Origin: Paradevosia shaoguanensis
GTDB taxonomy: Bacteria; Pseudomonadota; Alphaproteobacteria; Rhizobiales; Devosiaceae
Direction of reading: 5' to 3'
Assembly (NCBI RefSeq): GCF_016801025.1
Contig: NZ_CP068983.1
Coordinates: 806,001-870,000, forward strand
DNA: 64,000 bases
Shown here: one piece after another, positions 42,118-52,115 of the stretch
Layout of the letters: each line of letters opens with the position of its first letter
Position numbering within the stretch: the stretch's first letter is position 1
Notes under the pieces: model-generated
The model's database searches: none
The model's input: the letters and a program-made list of their open reading frames with translations, nothing else
What the model was told of the DNA's origin: nothing
Position numbers and translations under genes: made by a program

Positions 42118-43062
42118 CTAGCTGCGCGGAGCCGCCGCGCGCTGCAGGCGGTCATTGATCGCCTCGCCCAAACCCTCTTCGGGGATCGGCGCCACGGCGA
42201 TCCGCTTGACGCCGCTGCCATCCAGTTCATGGAGCATGGCAAAGAGATTGCGCGCTGCCTCATGCAACCGTGCGGTGGGCGAGAGATTGAGCATCGGCCG
42301 ATCCGTCGATGGAGCCGGCCCAAAGGCGAGATAGGCCTCGTCGGCGAACGGCGCCTCGGCATTGAGCCGCAGTGTTGCCTCCGGCGCATAGTGGCTGGCC
42401 AGCATGCCCGGCGCCGCGATGGCGGCATCATGCTCGGCGGCTTCGATGCGACGACCGAGCAGTCGTTCGGCCTCCTCGCGCGCCAAGGCCCCAGCGCGCA
42501 ACTGCACGACCTTGTCGCCATCGACCTTGAGGATCGTCGATTCCACGCCGGCCTGGCACGGCCCGCCGTCGAGCACGGGCACGCGGCCGCCGAAGCCGAT
42601 GCGGACCTGGTAGGCATTGGTGGGCGACAGGCGACCCGAGGGATTGGCCGATGGCGCAGCCAGCGGCCGGCCCGCAGTACGGATGAGCTCGAGCGCCAGC
42701 GGATGGTCGGGAATGCGGATAGCGATCGTATCGAGCCCCGCCGTCACGATATCTGAAATCTTGTTGCCCGCCCTCTGCGGCAGCACCAGCGTCAGTGGCC
42801 CCGGCCATGCCTTGGCCAGCTGCCGCGCCAGGGGCGAGAACTCGGCCAGGCTCTCGGCCATATCGAGATTGGCGCAGTGGACGATCAGCGGGTTGAAGCG
42901 CGGCCTGCCCTTGGTTTCGTAGATGGCGAGCACGGCATCGGAATTGGTGGCGTCAGCGCCCAGGCCGTAGACCGTCTCGGTCGGGAAGGCACAGACGCGC
43001 CCCGAGAGCAGGATGGCGGCTGCTTCCTCGACGCTTTGCGGATCGATCATGGGCTTATTCAT
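42118..43062 (-). CDS. L-threonylcarbamoyladenylate synthase (Sua5/TsaC type)
   Basis: 314 residues: YrdC domain (SGRVCAFPTETVYGLGADA; KGRPRFNPLIVH; PSANPSGRLSPTNA) followed by the ~110-residue Sua5 C-terminal domain (PGMLASHYAPEATLRL). It makes threonylcarbamoyl-AMP from threonine, bicarbonate and ATP for the t6A base of tRNAs. Start taken at ATG 43062; ATG 43050 is an equal alternative, as no clear ribosome site is present. Divergent from the HDAC-like gene. Confidence 0.93.
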   Translation of the reverse strand: MNKPMIDPQSVEEAAAILLSGRVCAFPTETVYGLGADATNSDAVLAIYETKGRPRFNPLIVHCANLDMAESLAEFSPLARQLAKAWPGPLTLVLPQRAGNKISDIVTAGLDTIAIRIPDHPLALELIRTAGRPLAAPSANPSGRLSPTNAYQVRIGFGGRVPVLDGGPCQAGVESTILKVDGDKVVQLRAGALAREEAERLLGRRIEAAEHDAAIAAPGMLASHYAPEATLRLNAEAPFADEAYLAFGPAPSTDRPMLNLSPTARLHEAARNLFAMLHELDGSGVKRIAVAPIPEEGLGEAINDRLQRAAAPRS

Positions 43063-43131
43063 GCACGCTGTTTGACAAGGGGGGCCGGCCACGTCAAGAA
43101 GACATACCAGCGGCATTGCGGCTCTTCAGGC

Positions 43132-44076
43132 ATGACCACGCTTCTCATAAGCCAAGCCAATTTCGACAGCCATGTGACGCCGTCCGGCCATCCGGAACGC
43201 GCCGAACGTATTCGCGCGGTCGAAAGGGCGCTCGCCGACGAGCGCTTCGCGCCCCTCGTTCGGCGCTGGGCGCCATCGGGCGACCTGTCGCTGGCCAGCC
43301 TCGTGCACGATCCCGAATACCTGGCCCGGCTGCGCGATGTCCGCCCGGCCGAGGGGATCGGCCGGATCGACGAGGACACCTTCATCTCCGCCGGCTCGCT
43401 CGACGCCGCCGCTACCGGTCTCGGCGGCGCGCTTGCCGCGCTCGATGCGGTGGCGATGGGCGAGGTCGACAACGCCTTCTGCGCCATCCGCCCCCCCGGC
43501 CACCACGCCGAAATCCGCAACCCGATGGGTTTCTGCCTCTTCAACACGGTCGCCATCGCCGCCCGCGAGGCGCAGCGCAAATACGGGGCCGAGCGCATCG
43601 CGATAGTCGATTTCGACGTGCACCACGGCAACGGCACGCAGGATATCTTCAAGGACGACCCCACCGTCTTCTACGCCTCAAGCCACCAGATGCCGCTCTA
43701 TCCCGGCACGGGGAGCCCCAACGAGCACGGCGTCGGCAACATTCTCAATGCCGCGCTCCAGGCCGGTACGAATGGCGAGGCCATGCGGATCGCCTATCTC
43801 GAGTCGCTGCTGCCGGCAGTCGATGCCTTCGCGCCCGATTTCCTCTTCATCTCGGCCGGGTTCGATGCCGACTATCGCGATCCTCTCGCCCAGCTCAACT
43901 GGAAGCCGGAGGATTATGCCTGGCTCACCGGCAAGCTGATGGACATTGCCGAGCGCCGCTGTTCCAACCGCATCGTCTCGCTGCTCGAAGGTGGATATGA
44001 CCTCCACGGCCTCGCCGACGGGGTGACAAGCCATGTCACAATGCTACAAGACGGCGCTCTGCGAAACGCCCACTAG
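43132..44076 (+). CDS. Histone-deacetylase-family protein
   Basis: 314 residues. Metal and catalytic motifs: [36 protein letters not shown] and [19 protein letters not shown]. Bacterial members act on acetylated polyamines, acetoin or proteins; which one is not known. Start ATG 43132; the open frame extends upstream as a shadow of the divergent gene. Followed at 11 bases by xseB. Confidence 0.92.
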   Translation: MTTLLISQANFDSHVTPSGHPERAERIRAVERALADERFAPLVRRWAPSGDLSLASLVHDPEYLARLRDVRPAEGIGRIDEDTFISAGSLDAAATGLGGALAALDAVAMGEVDNAFCAIRPPGHHAEIRNPMGFCLFNTVAIAAREAQRKYGAERIAIVDFDVHHGNGTQDIFKDDPTVFYASSHQMPLYPGTGSPNEHGVGNILNAALQAGTNGEAMRIAYLESLLPAVDAFAPDFLFISAGFDADYRDPLAQLNWKPEDYAWLTGKLMDIAERRCSNRIVSLLEGGYDLHGLADGVTSHVTMLQDGALRNAH

Positions 44077-44087
44077 GATTCGACGCC

Positions 44088-44339
44088 ATGGCCGAAAACA
44101 CCAACGAAGATATCAAGGCGATGAGCTTCGAGCGGGCGCTCGAGGAACTGGAGACCATCGTCCAGAAGCTCGAAAGCGGCCGTGCGCCGCTCCAGGAATC
44201 TATCGCCATCTACGAACGCGGCGAAGCCCTCAAGGCCCATTGCGACGGCCTGCTCAAGACCGCCGAGGCGCGCATCGAGAAGATCACCCTTTCGCGTGAC
44301 GGCAAGCCCAACGGTACCGAGCCGCTCGACGGCCAATGA
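44088..44339 (+). CDS. xseB: Exodeoxyribonuclease VII small subunit
   Basis: 83 residues. [20 protein letters not shown] then [17 protein letters not shown] is the family pattern, forming two helices. It binds XseA to make the single-strand DNA exonuclease. xseA is not in the window. Its TGA overlaps the tlyA ATG (ATGA). Confidence 0.95.
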   Translation: MAENTNEDIKAMSFERALEELETIVQKLESGRAPLQESIAIYERGEALKAHCDGLLKTAEARIEKITLSRDGKPNGTEPLDGQ

Positions 44340-45073
44340 GCGAGCGCATCCGGCTCGACCTGGCGCTCGAGCAGCGCAAGCTCCTGCCGAGCCGCGCCAG
44401 GGCCCGTGACGCGATCCTGCGCGGCACGGTGACGGTCAACGGCGTCGTCGCCACCAAGCCGCACCAGATGGTCGCCCAGAGCGACGTCATTACCCTTGAC
44501 GACCCCGCCTCCCGCTACGTCTCGCGTGCTGCGCTCAAGCTCATCGCCGGGCTCGACGCCGGTACTATCGCTGTCGAAGGTCGCACCTGCCTGGATGTCG
44601 GCAGTTCGACCGGCGGCTTCACGCAGGTGCTCATCGAGCGCGGCGCTGCCAAGGTCTATGCCGTCGATGTCGGCCACGACCAGTTGCACGAAAGACTGCG
44701 TCGGAACGGCAAGGTCGTCTCGCTCGAAGGCGTCAACGCTCGCGATCTCGACCGCACCCAGATACCCGACGAGATTGACCTCGTCGTCTCCGATGTCAGC
44801 TTCGTCTCGGTCACCAAGGTCCTCGCCGCGCCACTCGCGCTCTGCCGCTCGGGGGCGGATGCCGTGATCCTCATCAAGCCGCAATTCGAGGTCGGCCGCG
44901 AGAATATCGGCAAGGGCGGGATCGTGACCGATGTGGCTGCGATCGAGAAAGCGGTGTCGGACGTGATCGCGTTTTTTGCTGCCGAAGGCTGGGCCCATCG
45001 GCTGTCGGTGCCATCACCGATTTCGGGTGGGGACGGGAATACCGAGACTGTGGCGGTATTTCGCAAGCGTTAG
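44336..45073 (+). CDS. tlyA: TlyA-family rRNA methyltransferase/hemolysin
   Basis: 245 residues. S4 RNA-binding domain at 4-62 ([20 protein letters not shown]), then an FtsJ-like methyltransferase ([56 protein letters not shown]). TlyA 2'-O-methylates rRNA in studied bacteria. Coupled to xseB by ATGA; the HDAC-xseB-tlyA order is common in rhizobia. Confidence 0.93.
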   Translation: MSERIRLDLALEQRKLLPSRARARDAILRGTVTVNGVVATKPHQMVAQSDVITLDDPASRYVSRAALKLIAGLDAGTIAVEGRTCLDVGSSTGGFTQVLIERGAAKVYAVDVGHDQLHERLRRNGKVVSLEGVNARDLDRTQIPDEIDLVVSDVSFVSVTKVLAAPLALCRSGADAVILIKPQFEVGRENIGKGGIVTDVAAIEKAVSDVIAFFAAEGWAHRLSVPSPISGGDGNTETVAVFRKR

Positions 45074-45099
45074 GCAGCTGCGGAGGAGTCTGCGGCCCA

Positions 45100-45199
45100 C
45101 CCCTCCCTGGCCCTCCCCACAAGGGGGAGGGTGGGGTTTGCTGCTCGATCAGGCCAAAAGACACCCACCCTCCCCCTTGTGGGGAGGGCCAGGGAGGGG
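45100..45199. terminator. 36-bp perfect inverted repeat between convergent genes
   Basis: Arms 45100-45135 and 45164-45199 are exact reverse complements over 36 bp (beginning CCCCTCCCTGGCCCTCCCC) with a 28-nt loop. Each arm itself can fold (CCCTCCCC/GGGGAGGG type). It lies between convergent tlyA and aroC. It is related by sequence to the repeats at 3046 and 40163. Probable bidirectional transcription barrier; no U-tract. Confidence 0.75.
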
Positions 45200-45226
45200 G
45201 AAGCCCCAAACTCCAGACGGCCAGCC

Positions 45227-46333
45227 TTAATACCCCACCCCACCAAACCGCCCGGTCTGGGCCCGGTGCCGCAGGAAGTGGTCCGCCAGCGTCACTGCCA
45301 TCATCGCTTCGCCGATCGGCACGGCGCGGATGCCCACGCAGGGGTCGTGCCGTCCCTTGGTGATGATGTCGGTATCCTCGTTCTCCGTGGTCACCGTCTG
45401 GCGCGGCGTCAGGATCGAGGACGTCGGCTTGACGGCGAACCGCACCACGACCGGGTCGCCATTGGAAATCCCACCAAGGATGCCGCCAGCCGAGTTCGAG
45501 AGGAAGTACGGCGCTTCCGGCCCTGCCCGCATCTGGTCGGCGTTCTGCGTGCCGGTAAGGCTCGCCGCCTCCATGCCGGCGCCGATCTCGACGCCCTTGA
45601 CCGCATTGATGGACATCATGGCCGACGCCAGGTCAGCGCTCAGCTTGCCGTAGATCGGCGCGCCCCAGCCGACCGGTACGCCTTCCGCCACGACCTCGAT
45701 CACGGCGCCCACGGAATCGCCCGACTTGCGCAGGCCATCGAGATAATCCGCCCACATCGCCGCGGCCTTGGCGTCGGCGCAGAAGAACGGGTTCTCGCCG
45801 ACCTGATCCCAATCGAAATTGGCGTAGTCGATCTTGTGCGGCCCAACCTGCACGAGGCTGGCCCGGATCTTGACCTCAGGGATCACCAGCCGCGCCACGG
45901 CGCCTGCCGCCACACGCGCTGCGGTTTCGCGCGCCGAGGAGCGACCGCCGCCGCGATAGTCACGGATGCCGTATTTCTGATGGTAGGTGAAATCGGCGTG
46001 GCCCGGCCGGTACTTGTCGCGGATCTCGCCATAATCCTTGGAGCGCTGGTCGGTGTTCTCGATGAGCAGCGAAATCGGCGTGCCGGTGGTGCGCAGCCCG
46101 CCCGTGCGCTCATCCTCGAAGACGCCCGAGAGAATCTTCACCTCGTCGGCCTCGCGGCGCTGAGTGGTAAAGCGGGATTGTCCCGGCTTGCGACGATCGA
46201 GATCGCGCTGGATCACTTCGGCGCTGATGGCGACGCCCGGCGGGCAGCCGTCGACGACCGCGCCCAGTGCCGGCCCATGGCTCTCGCCCCAGGTCGTGAA
46301 GCGGAACATCTGGCCGAAGGTATTGTAGGACAT
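45227..46333 (-). CDS. aroC: Chorismate synthase
   Basis: 368 residues, normal length. Signatures: [40 protein letters not shown] and the C-terminal [18 protein letters not shown] with [13 protein letters not shown]. It converts EPSP to chorismate with reduced FMN. Followed downstream only by the convergent repeat. Confidence 0.96.
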   Translation of the reverse strand: MSYNTFGQMFRFTTWGESHGPALGAVVDGCPPGVAISAEVIQRDLDRRKPGQSRFTTQRREADEVKILSGVFEDERTGGLRTTGTPISLLIENTDQRSKDYGEIRDKYRPGHADFTYHQKYGIRDYRGGGRSSARETAARVAAGAVARLVIPEVKIRASLVQVGPHKIDYANFDWDQVGENPFFCADAKAAAMWADYLDGLRKSGDSVGAVIEVVAEGVPVGWGAPIYGKLSADLASAMMSINAVKGVEIGAGMEAASLTGTQNADQMRAGPEAPYFLSNSAGGILGGISNGDPVVVRFAVKPTSSILTPRQTVTTENEDTDIITKGRHDPCVGIRAVPIGEAMMAVTLADHFLRHRAQTGRFGGVGY

Positions 46334-46402
46334 GCTGCTCCTTACTCCCGAGCCCTGCCGGGGATTGCCGCTGTTCTAGGGAGAGCGCCCCGGCGCGTCA
46401 AT

Positions 46403-47023
46403 TCAGACGTCGTGCGGCCCGATGATCTCCAACTGCCCTTCGGTGAAGTGCATGATGACGTCCTGGCGCGGCGTCCAGTTGATGACGTCGCCGACATCGG
46501 CATGCGCCACCAGCACGCGTAGCACGCGGGCAATGCCGCCATGGGCAACGACAACCGAAGGTCCACCCAATTTCATGGCGAAATCGGAGAGGCGCGCTTC
46601 GACATCGAGATAGTTCTCGCCGCCTTCAGGGCGGAACTCCCAGTAGTCGGCGCCGCGATAGCCGGGGGCGGTAGCCACGTGAGCCGGCAATTCGCTGTGC
46701 AGCAGGCCTTCGAGCGCGCCGAAGGAAATCTCCATCAGCCGCGGATCGATCTCGACTTCGGGCAACGGACCATCGAAGGCGGCGCGGATGCGCTGCATGG
46801 TTTCACGGGTGCGGCCGAGGGGAGAAACGTGCCATTCGAGCGCCATGGGATCGACCTCACGCGCCTCTAGGAGCCGGCGGAGCGTGCGGCCATTGCCGTC
46901 GGCCTGGCTGCGCCCCGTCTCGTTGAGCGGTACGTCCTTCTGTCCCTGGTAACGCTTCTCGGCGTTCCAGTCGGTCTGGCCGTGCCGGATGAAATACAGT
47001 TCCGGCCACTGAAGTGCAGTCAT
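46403..47023 (-). CDS. Histidine phosphatase family protein (phosphoglycerate-mutase-like)
   Basis: 206 residues. Catalytic RHGQTDWN motif at residues about 13-20 (LYFIRHGQTDWNAEKRYQGQ) and second His region SVVVAHGGIARVL. It removes a phosphate through a phospho-His; substrate not known. It lies 69 bases upstream of aroC on the same strand. Confidence 0.9.
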   Translation of the reverse strand: MTALQWPELYFIRHGQTDWNAEKRYQGQKDVPLNETGRSQADGNGRTLRRLLEAREVDPMALEWHVSPLGRTRETMQRIRAAFDGPLPEVEIDPRLMEISFGALEGLLHSELPAHVATAPGYRGADYWEFRPEGGENYLDVEARLSDFAMKLGGPSVVVAHGGIARVLRVLVAHADVGDVINWTPRQDVIMHFTEGQLEIIGPHDV

Positions 47024-47043
47024 CGCAATGCCCTAACACCAAC

Positions 47044-47069
47044 GAAAACCGCCCGCTCTATGCGGGCGA
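47044..47069 (-). terminator. Intrinsic terminator after fabI
   Basis: On the minus strand: CGCCCGC, loop ATAGA, GCGGGCG, then GTTTTC. A short strong stem followed by a T-run, 43 bases after the fabI stop. Confidence 0.8.
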
Positions 47070-47111
47070 TTTCATCCTATGTCCAGTGCTGTGGGCTGCA
47101 AGCCCCCGCGC

Positions 47112-47918
47112 TTATTGCGCGGCGGTCGGCTCGTCGTCGAGAACGCGCATGCCGATGATGTTGAAACCGGCGTCCACGTGCTGGATTTCGCCGGTCACGC
47201 CGCTGGCGAGGTCAGAGAGCAGATAGAGCGCAGAGCCGCCCACGTCCTCGATGGTGACATTGCGGCGCAGCGGGGCGTTGGCTTCCTGCCAGTGCAGCAT
47301 GTCGCGCAGGCCCGAAATACCCGAGGCGGCTAGGGTCTTGATGGCGCCGGCCGAGATGGCGTTGACGCGGATGTTCTTGGAGCCGAGATCGGTGGCAAGG
47401 TACCGCACCGAGGCTTCCAGCGCGGCCTTGGCGACGCCCATCACATTGTAGTTAGGCACGTACTTCTCGGCGCCGTAATAGGTCAGCGTCAGGAGCGAAC
47501 CGCCATCGGGCATCAGCTCTTCGGCGCGACGGGCAACGGCGGTGAACGAATAGACCGAGATGTCCATCGTCAGCTTGAAGTTGTCGCGCGAGGTGTCGAT
47601 GTAGCGGCCCTCGAGTTCGTCCTTGTTGGAGAAGCCGATGGCGTGCACGACGAAGTCGAGCTTGCCCCAGCGCTGCTTGATCTCCGCGAAGGTGGCATCC
47701 ATTGCCGCTTCGTCGCTCACGTCGCACTCGACCAGGAAATCGACGCCGATCTCGGCGGCCAGCGGCTCGACGCGCTTCTTGAGGGCTTCGCCCTGGTAGC
47801 TGAACGCGATTTCGGCGCCCTGGGAATGCAGCGCCTTGGCAATGCCCCAGGCGATCGAACGGTTGTTGGCGACGCCCATGATCAGGCCGCGCTTGCCGGC
47901 CATCAATCCTTCAGCCAT
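47112..47918 (-). CDS. fabI: Enoyl-[acyl-carrier-protein] reductase (NADH), FabI
   Basis: 268 residues. [20 protein letters not shown] is the cofactor-binding start, [20 protein letters not shown] carries the two catalytic Tyr, and [16 protein letters not shown] the Lys. It performs the last reduction step of fatty-acid elongation. Start ATG 47918; the open frame extends a little upstream without support. Divergent from the FAD-linked oxidase. Confidence 0.95.
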   Translation of the reverse strand: MAEGLMAGKRGLIMGVANNRSIAWGIAKALHSQGAEIAFSYQGEALKKRVEPLAAEIGVDFLVECDVSDEAAMDATFAEIKQRWGKLDFVVHAIGFSNKDELEGRYIDTSRDNFKLTMDISVYSFTAVARRAEELMPDGGSLLTLTYYGAEKYVPNYNVMGVAKAALEASVRYLATDLGSKNIRVNAISAGAIKTLAASGISGLRDMLHWQEANAPLRRNVTIEDVGGSALYLLSDLASGVTGEIQHVDAGFNIIGMRVLDDEPTAAQ

Positions 47919-48007
47919 CGGATTCCTCGCAGATGTTGTCTGGCCGCTTGTCGCACAGGGGATTGTGGCGGGCAAGTTCTAGCTTTCCGCCCGAAAGGCG
48001 AACGATT

Positions 48008-49432
48008 ATGGTCCGGCTCATGTCCCTGAATGCCCCGCAGATCATCGAAGCGCTGGCCGGCCTTGTCGGCCCCGGCGCCGTCATTGGCGACCCTGCCCGC
48101 ATGGGCGCCTTCCTCAACGAACCGCGCAAGCGATTCCACCAGAGCGCGGTCGCCGTGGTGCAGCCAGGCAGCGTCGAGGAGGTGCAGGCAGTCGCCCGCT
48201 GGGCCAATGGCAACGGGGTCAAGCTGATCCCGCAAGGCGGCAATACCGGCCTCGTCGGCGCGCAGGTGCCGCTCTATGGCAACGAGGTCATCGTGAGCCT
48301 CACCCGGCTCAACCGCGTCCGCGGTGTCAATGCCGATGCCGGCAACATGACGGTCGAAGCCGGCCTCACGCTCGAAGAAGCGCATCGCGCCGCCGAGGCC
48401 GAAGGCGCGATGCTGCCGCTTTGGATCGCCTCTCAGGGTTCGGCGCGGATCGGGGGCGTGCTCTCTTCCAATGCCGGCGGCATCCAGGTGCTGGCCTATG
48501 GCAATGCGCGCGAGCTCTGTCTCGGGGTCGAAGCGGTGCTGGCCGACGGCCGCCTTTACCGCGGGCTCAACGCCCTCAAGAAGGACAATACCGGCTACGA
48601 CCTCAAGGACCTGCTCGTCGGCGCCGAAGGCACGCTCGGCATCATCACGGCCGCAACGTTGAAACTCTTCCCGCTGCCTGAGGCGCACGAGACGGCCTTC
48701 ATCAGCCTCGCCTCCCCCACCCAGGCACTCGAACTCTTCTATCGGCTGCGCCAGCGGGCCGGCAGCCAGCTTACCGCTTTCGAGCTCATGCCGCGCTTCG
48801 GCATCGACCTGCAGCTCAAGCACGGCATGATTGCCCGCGATCCCTCCGCGGGACCCTCGCCCTGGTATGCTCTCGCCGAAATCTCGGTGCCCCGCGGCGG
48901 GGCGCATGGCGTGCTGCAGGCGGGGCTCGAAGCCGCCCTGGCCGATGGCACGATCACCGATGCAGTGGTCGCGGAATCGCTCGATGATCGCAACCTCATG
49001 TGGGCCACGCGCGAGCAGATGTCGGACGTCCAGAGCCGGGAAGGCGCATCCATCAAGCACGACGTATCCGTGCCGATCGCCGCCGTGCCCCAGCTCATCG
49101 CGGAAGGAAGCGCGGCCGTCGAGCGGATCGTGCCCGGCATCCGCCCCTGCCCGTTCGGCCACCTGGGCGACGGCAACATCCACTTCAACCTGAGCCAGCC
49201 CGTCGGCGTCGACGGCAAGGCCTTCATGGCGGGCGCCGAACCGGTGCACGAGGCGATCTACGAGATCGTCACCCGGCTGGGCGGCTCGATCTCGGCCGAG
49301 CATGGCATCGGCCAGCTCAAGACCGAGCTCCTCAAGTCGCACAAGGACCCGGTGGCACTCGAAATGATGCGCGCCATCAAGCAGGCGCTCGATCCCAACG
49401 GCACCCTCAACCCCGGCAAGGTACTCGGATGA
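48008..49432 (+). CDS. FAD-linked oxidase (GlcD/D-2-hydroxyglutarate dehydrogenase-like)
   Basis: 474 residues. FAD-binding type 4 domain (LIPQGGNTGLVGAQVPLYGN; LNRVRGVNADAGNMTVEAGL; LGGVLSSNAGGIQVLAYGNA-like pattern) and C-terminal substrate domain with CPFGHLGDGNIHFNL and ISAEHGIGQLK. It oxidises a D-2-hydroxy acid, passing electrons to a carrier. Start ATG 48008 with a weak AAAGGCGAA; ATG 48020 is possible. ATGA overlap with the Nudix gene. Confidence 0.9.
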   Translation: MVRLMSLNAPQIIEALAGLVGPGAVIGDPARMGAFLNEPRKRFHQSAVAVVQPGSVEEVQAVARWANGNGVKLIPQGGNTGLVGAQVPLYGNEVIVSLTRLNRVRGVNADAGNMTVEAGLTLEEAHRAAEAEGAMLPLWIASQGSARIGGVLSSNAGGIQVLAYGNARELCLGVEAVLADGRLYRGLNALKKDNTGYDLKDLLVGAEGTLGIITAATLKLFPLPEAHETAFISLASPTQALELFYRLRQRAGSQLTAFELMPRFGIDLQLKHGMIARDPSAGPSPWYALAEISVPRGGAHGVLQAGLEAALADGTITDAVVAESLDDRNLMWATREQMSDVQSREGASIKHDVSVPIAAVPQLIAEGSAAVERIVPGIRPCPFGHLGDGNIHFNLSQPVGVDGKAFMAGAEPVHEAIYEIVTRLGGSISAEHGIGQLKTELLKSHKDPVALEMMRAIKQALDPNGTLNPGKVLG

Positions 49433-49851
49433 GCCTCGTTACCGAAGACAATGTCGATACCGTCTTCAACGCCGCCAGCATGGCGATCTTCGAGGATGGC
49501 CGGGTGCTCCTCATCCGGCGTGCCCGCTCGCCCTTTCTCGATTATTGGTCCCTGCCCGGTGGTCGCCGTGAACCCGGCGAGACCGCAGTCCAGTGCGCCA
49601 TCCGCGAAGTCGCCGAAGAAACCGGCCTCAGCGCCTTTTCGGCGGAGCTCGTCGAGGTCATCGATATCGGCCAGGAGCGCCCGTTCTTCCTCGCCGTCTT
49701 CGCCAGTAATGACTACGAAGGCATCGTGACCGGTTCGGACGAGATTTCCGGCCACGTATGGTCGCTGGTCGAGGATCTGCCGCGACCGGTGACGCCGGAG
49801 CTGCCCGATGTTCTGGCCAAGGCGCGGGCGGTCCTGGCGCGGCGCGGCTAG
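49429..49851 (+). CDS. Nudix hydrolase
   Basis: 140 residues. Full Nudix box: GGRREPGETAVQCAIREVAE then ETGL (residues about 43-66). It hydrolyses a nucleoside-diphosphate-linked compound; ADP-ribose-type substrates are common in relatives of this length. ATG overlaps the oxidase stop (ATGA). Confidence 0.92.
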   Translation: MSLVTEDNVDTVFNAASMAIFEDGRVLLIRRARSPFLDYWSLPGGRREPGETAVQCAIREVAEETGLSAFSAELVEVIDIGQERPFFLAVFASNDYEGIVTGSDEISGHVWSLVEDLPRPVTPELPDVLAKARAVLARRG

Positions 49852-49903
49852 CCCTTCTCGAAACATTCTGGCGAACGCGCGCCGCTTCTGGCACTAAACG
49901 CCC

Positions 49904-50296
49904 ATGAAATCTCTTCACCCTCGCCGAATCAGATCGATACTGGGCGCCGTCGCCGTGTTGGCGGCGGTAGCGGTGTCGTATCCGGCTCGGGCGGTCGATC
50001 CGCTCTATCAGCCGCAGATGGAGCGTCTGGCGGAGATCATGGGGAGCCTCTATTTCCTGGAGCCGCTGTGCAAGGCCGGCGGCGTGGACTGGCGGGCGCA
50101 GATGGAAGGGCTGATTTCGGCCGACGAACCGGACGAGGACAGGCGGCAGCGGCTCGCCGGTGCGTTCAACAGCGGCTACACGTCCTTTTCGCGCCTTTAC
50201 CAGACCTGTACGCCCTCGGCCTCCGAAGCGCTGACGCGGCTGCTGGTGGAAGCGGAGAAGACGGCGCGCGACGTGCACTCGCGTTATGCTGAATGA
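49904..50296 (+). CDS. TIGR02301-family secreted protein
   Basis: 130 residues. Signal peptide at 1-30 (SILGAVAVLAAVAVSYPARA), then the family pattern QMERLAEIMGSLYFLEPLCK, FNSGYTSFSRLYQTCTPSAS and a C-terminal helix. Typical of Hyphomicrobiales; function unknown. It follows the Nudix gene, as it often does in rhizobia. Two Cys could pair in the periplasm. Confidence 0.88.
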   Translation: MKSLHPRRIRSILGAVAVLAAVAVSYPARAVDPLYQPQMERLAEIMGSLYFLEPLCKAGGVDWRAQMEGLISADEPDEDRRQRLAGAFNSGYTSFSRLYQTCTPSASEALTRLLVEAEKTARDVHSRYAE

Positions 50297-50420
50297 AACG
50301 TAAAGATTTCCACAGGCCAAAGCCGCAGGCTTCCGGCATTAAGTAAAAATCCTGATCCTCCGTTAACCTTCAAGTTACGTATCGGCTCTGCGTGCCTGCG
50401 GCTCGTGCTACCCATTGACC

Positions 50421-50699
50421 ATGCGCACGACCAAGAGTCCCTTTTCCGCCGCCGATGCGGGCACGCCACTGAGCAGCGATCACGCTGAGCAGCAGATGGC
50501 GCTCGAATATCTGGCCGAAGCCTGGAACATGGCCGAGGAAGACGGGATCAGCAGCGTTGCTCTCGCCCACGCCTCGATTTTCGCGGCGCTCGCGACCCTT
50601 GTCCGCGCCCATGGCGAGACGGTTACGGCCGAGATCATCGCGGCCCTGCCGGAGCGGATCGAGGCTGGCGAATACAACCTCGATCGCTCGCTGCAGTAA
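50421..50699 (+). CDS. Conserved small protein of unknown function
   Basis: 92 residues, mostly helical and acidic: EQQMALEYLAEAWNMAEEDG and HASIFAALATLVRAHGETV. No signal peptide. I do not recognise a named domain. ATG 50421 is preferred to the TTG at 50415. It converges with pyrC three bases later. The 124 bases before it (50297-50420) contain AT-rich, promoter-like DNA without a confident box. Confidence 0.65.
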   Translation: MRTTKSPFSAADAGTPLSSDHAEQQMALEYLAEAWNMAEEDGISSVALAHASIFAALATLVRAHGETVTAEIIAALPERIEAGEYNLDRSLQ

Positions 50700-50702
50700 G
50701 AC

Positions 50703-52046
50703 TTACGCCACCGGCTGGAGCGTTTCGAGGAAGCGCATCGGCTGGCCGGTCGAAGCCGCCAGCAACTCGTTCTCCCACATGACCGTGCGACCGCGCAGGA
50801 TCGTGCCCACCGGCCAACCCTTGACCTTTACGCCATTGTAGGGCGTCCAGCCCGCGCGCGAGGCCACCCATTCGTCACGGATCGTCTCTTCGCGCTTGAG
50901 GTCGACGATGGTGAGGTCGGCGTCGTAACCCACCGCGATCCGACCCTTGTTGGCGATGCCGAAGAGGCGGTTGGGACCGGCGCTCGTCATATCGACGAAG
51001 CGTTCGAGGCTCATGCGGCCGGCATTGACGTGATCGAGCATCACCGGAACCAGCGTCTGCACGCCGGTCATGCCGGAGGGCGAGTTGGGATAGGGCTTGT
51101 CCTTCTCCTCGCGGGTGTGGGGTGCGTGGTCCGAGCCCAGGATATCGGCGACGCCGTTATCCACCCCCGCCCAGATGCCCTTACGATGGGCGGCGTCGCG
51201 CACCGGCGGGTTCATCTGCGCATAGGTGCCGAGGCGGGTATAGGCCGTTTCGTCCAGCGTCAGGTGGTGCGGCGTCACTTCGACGCTGGCGACATCCTTG
51301 TGGTCGGCGAGGAACAGCATTTCCTCGGCCGTCGAGATGTGGAGGACGTGAATGCGCTTTCCGGTTTCGCGCGCCAGGCGCACGAGGCGCTTGGTCGACA
51401 TCAGCGCGGCTTCCGGATCGCGCCAGACCGGGTGCGAAGAGGGATCATTGGGGACGCGCAGCGGCTTGCGCTCTTCGAGCCGGTATTCGTCTTCCGAGTG
51501 GAAGGCGGCGCGGCGGCGGATGACGCTCAGGATCGACTTGACCCCGGCATCGTCGGAAACGAGGAGGCTCCCGGTCGACGAGCCCATGAAGACCTTGACG
51601 CCGACGCAGCCCGGCAGGCGCTCGAGCTCTGGCAGCTCGGCGACGTTGTCGTGCGTGCCGCCGATATAGAAGGCGAAATCGCAATGCATGCGGTTGGTCG
51701 CGCGGGCGATCTTGTCGCGGAAGGTTTCGGCCGTAATGGTCAGCGGATTGGTATTGGGCATTTCGAACACGCCCGTCACCCCGCCCATGACCGCCGAGAG
51801 CGAGCCCGATTCGAGATCTTCCTTGTGCTCGAGCCCCGGCTCGCGGAAATGCACCTGCGTATCGATCACGCCGGGCAGGATGTGGAGCCCGCGGCAATCG
51901 ACGACCTTTTCGGCACGCGCCGCGTCGAGCGAGCCCAGCGCCACGATGCGCTCGCCCTTCACGCCGATATCGGTAACGTGGATGCCGTCCTGGTTGACGA
52001 CAGTGCCGTCCTTGAAAATCACATCGTACTGCGCCATGTCTGCCAT
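50703..52046 (-). CDS. pyrC: Dihydroorotase
   Basis: 447 residues. Metal motif HFRE (DTQVHFREPGLEHKEDLESG, His-x-Arg/His type), the carbamylated-Lys position in CVGVKVFMGSSTGSLLV, His in IHVLHISTAEE and VTPHHLTL, and Asp in LGSDHAPHTREEK. It closes carbamoyl-aspartate to dihydroorotate in pyrimidine synthesis. Allantoinase is a related alternative. Start ATG 52046; ATG 52037 is equally possible. Divergent from ygfZ. Confidence 0.9.
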   Translation of the reverse strand: MADMAQYDVIFKDGTVVNQDGIHVTDIGVKGERIVALGSLDAARAEKVVDCRGLHILPGVIDTQVHFREPGLEHKEDLESGSLSAVMGGVTGVFEMPNTNPLTITAETFRDKIARATNRMHCDFAFYIGGTHDNVAELPELERLPGCVGVKVFMGSSTGSLLVSDDAGVKSILSVIRRRAAFHSEDEYRLEERKPLRVPNDPSSHPVWRDPEAALMSTKRLVRLARETGKRIHVLHISTAEEMLFLADHKDVASVEVTPHHLTLDETAYTRLGTYAQMNPPVRDAAHRKGIWAGVDNGVADILGSDHAPHTREEKDKPYPNSPSGMTGVQTLVPVMLDHVNAGRMSLERFVDMTSAGPNRLFGIANKGRIAVGYDADLTIVDLKREETIRDEWVASRAGWTPYNGVKVKGWPVGTILRGRTVMWENELLAASTGQPMRFLETLQPVA

Positions 52047-52115
52047 TCACCGGTTAGCCTGAGCGCGCCGGTTTTAGGGCAAGGCCGGCAGCCTAGTCCA
52101 GTGTTGGAGCCATCA

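Noticed and set aside
50375-50398. CtrA-type site (TTAA-N7-TTAA) before the small protein gene
   Set aside because: The second half-site is TTAC and the spacing is eight, so it does not match.
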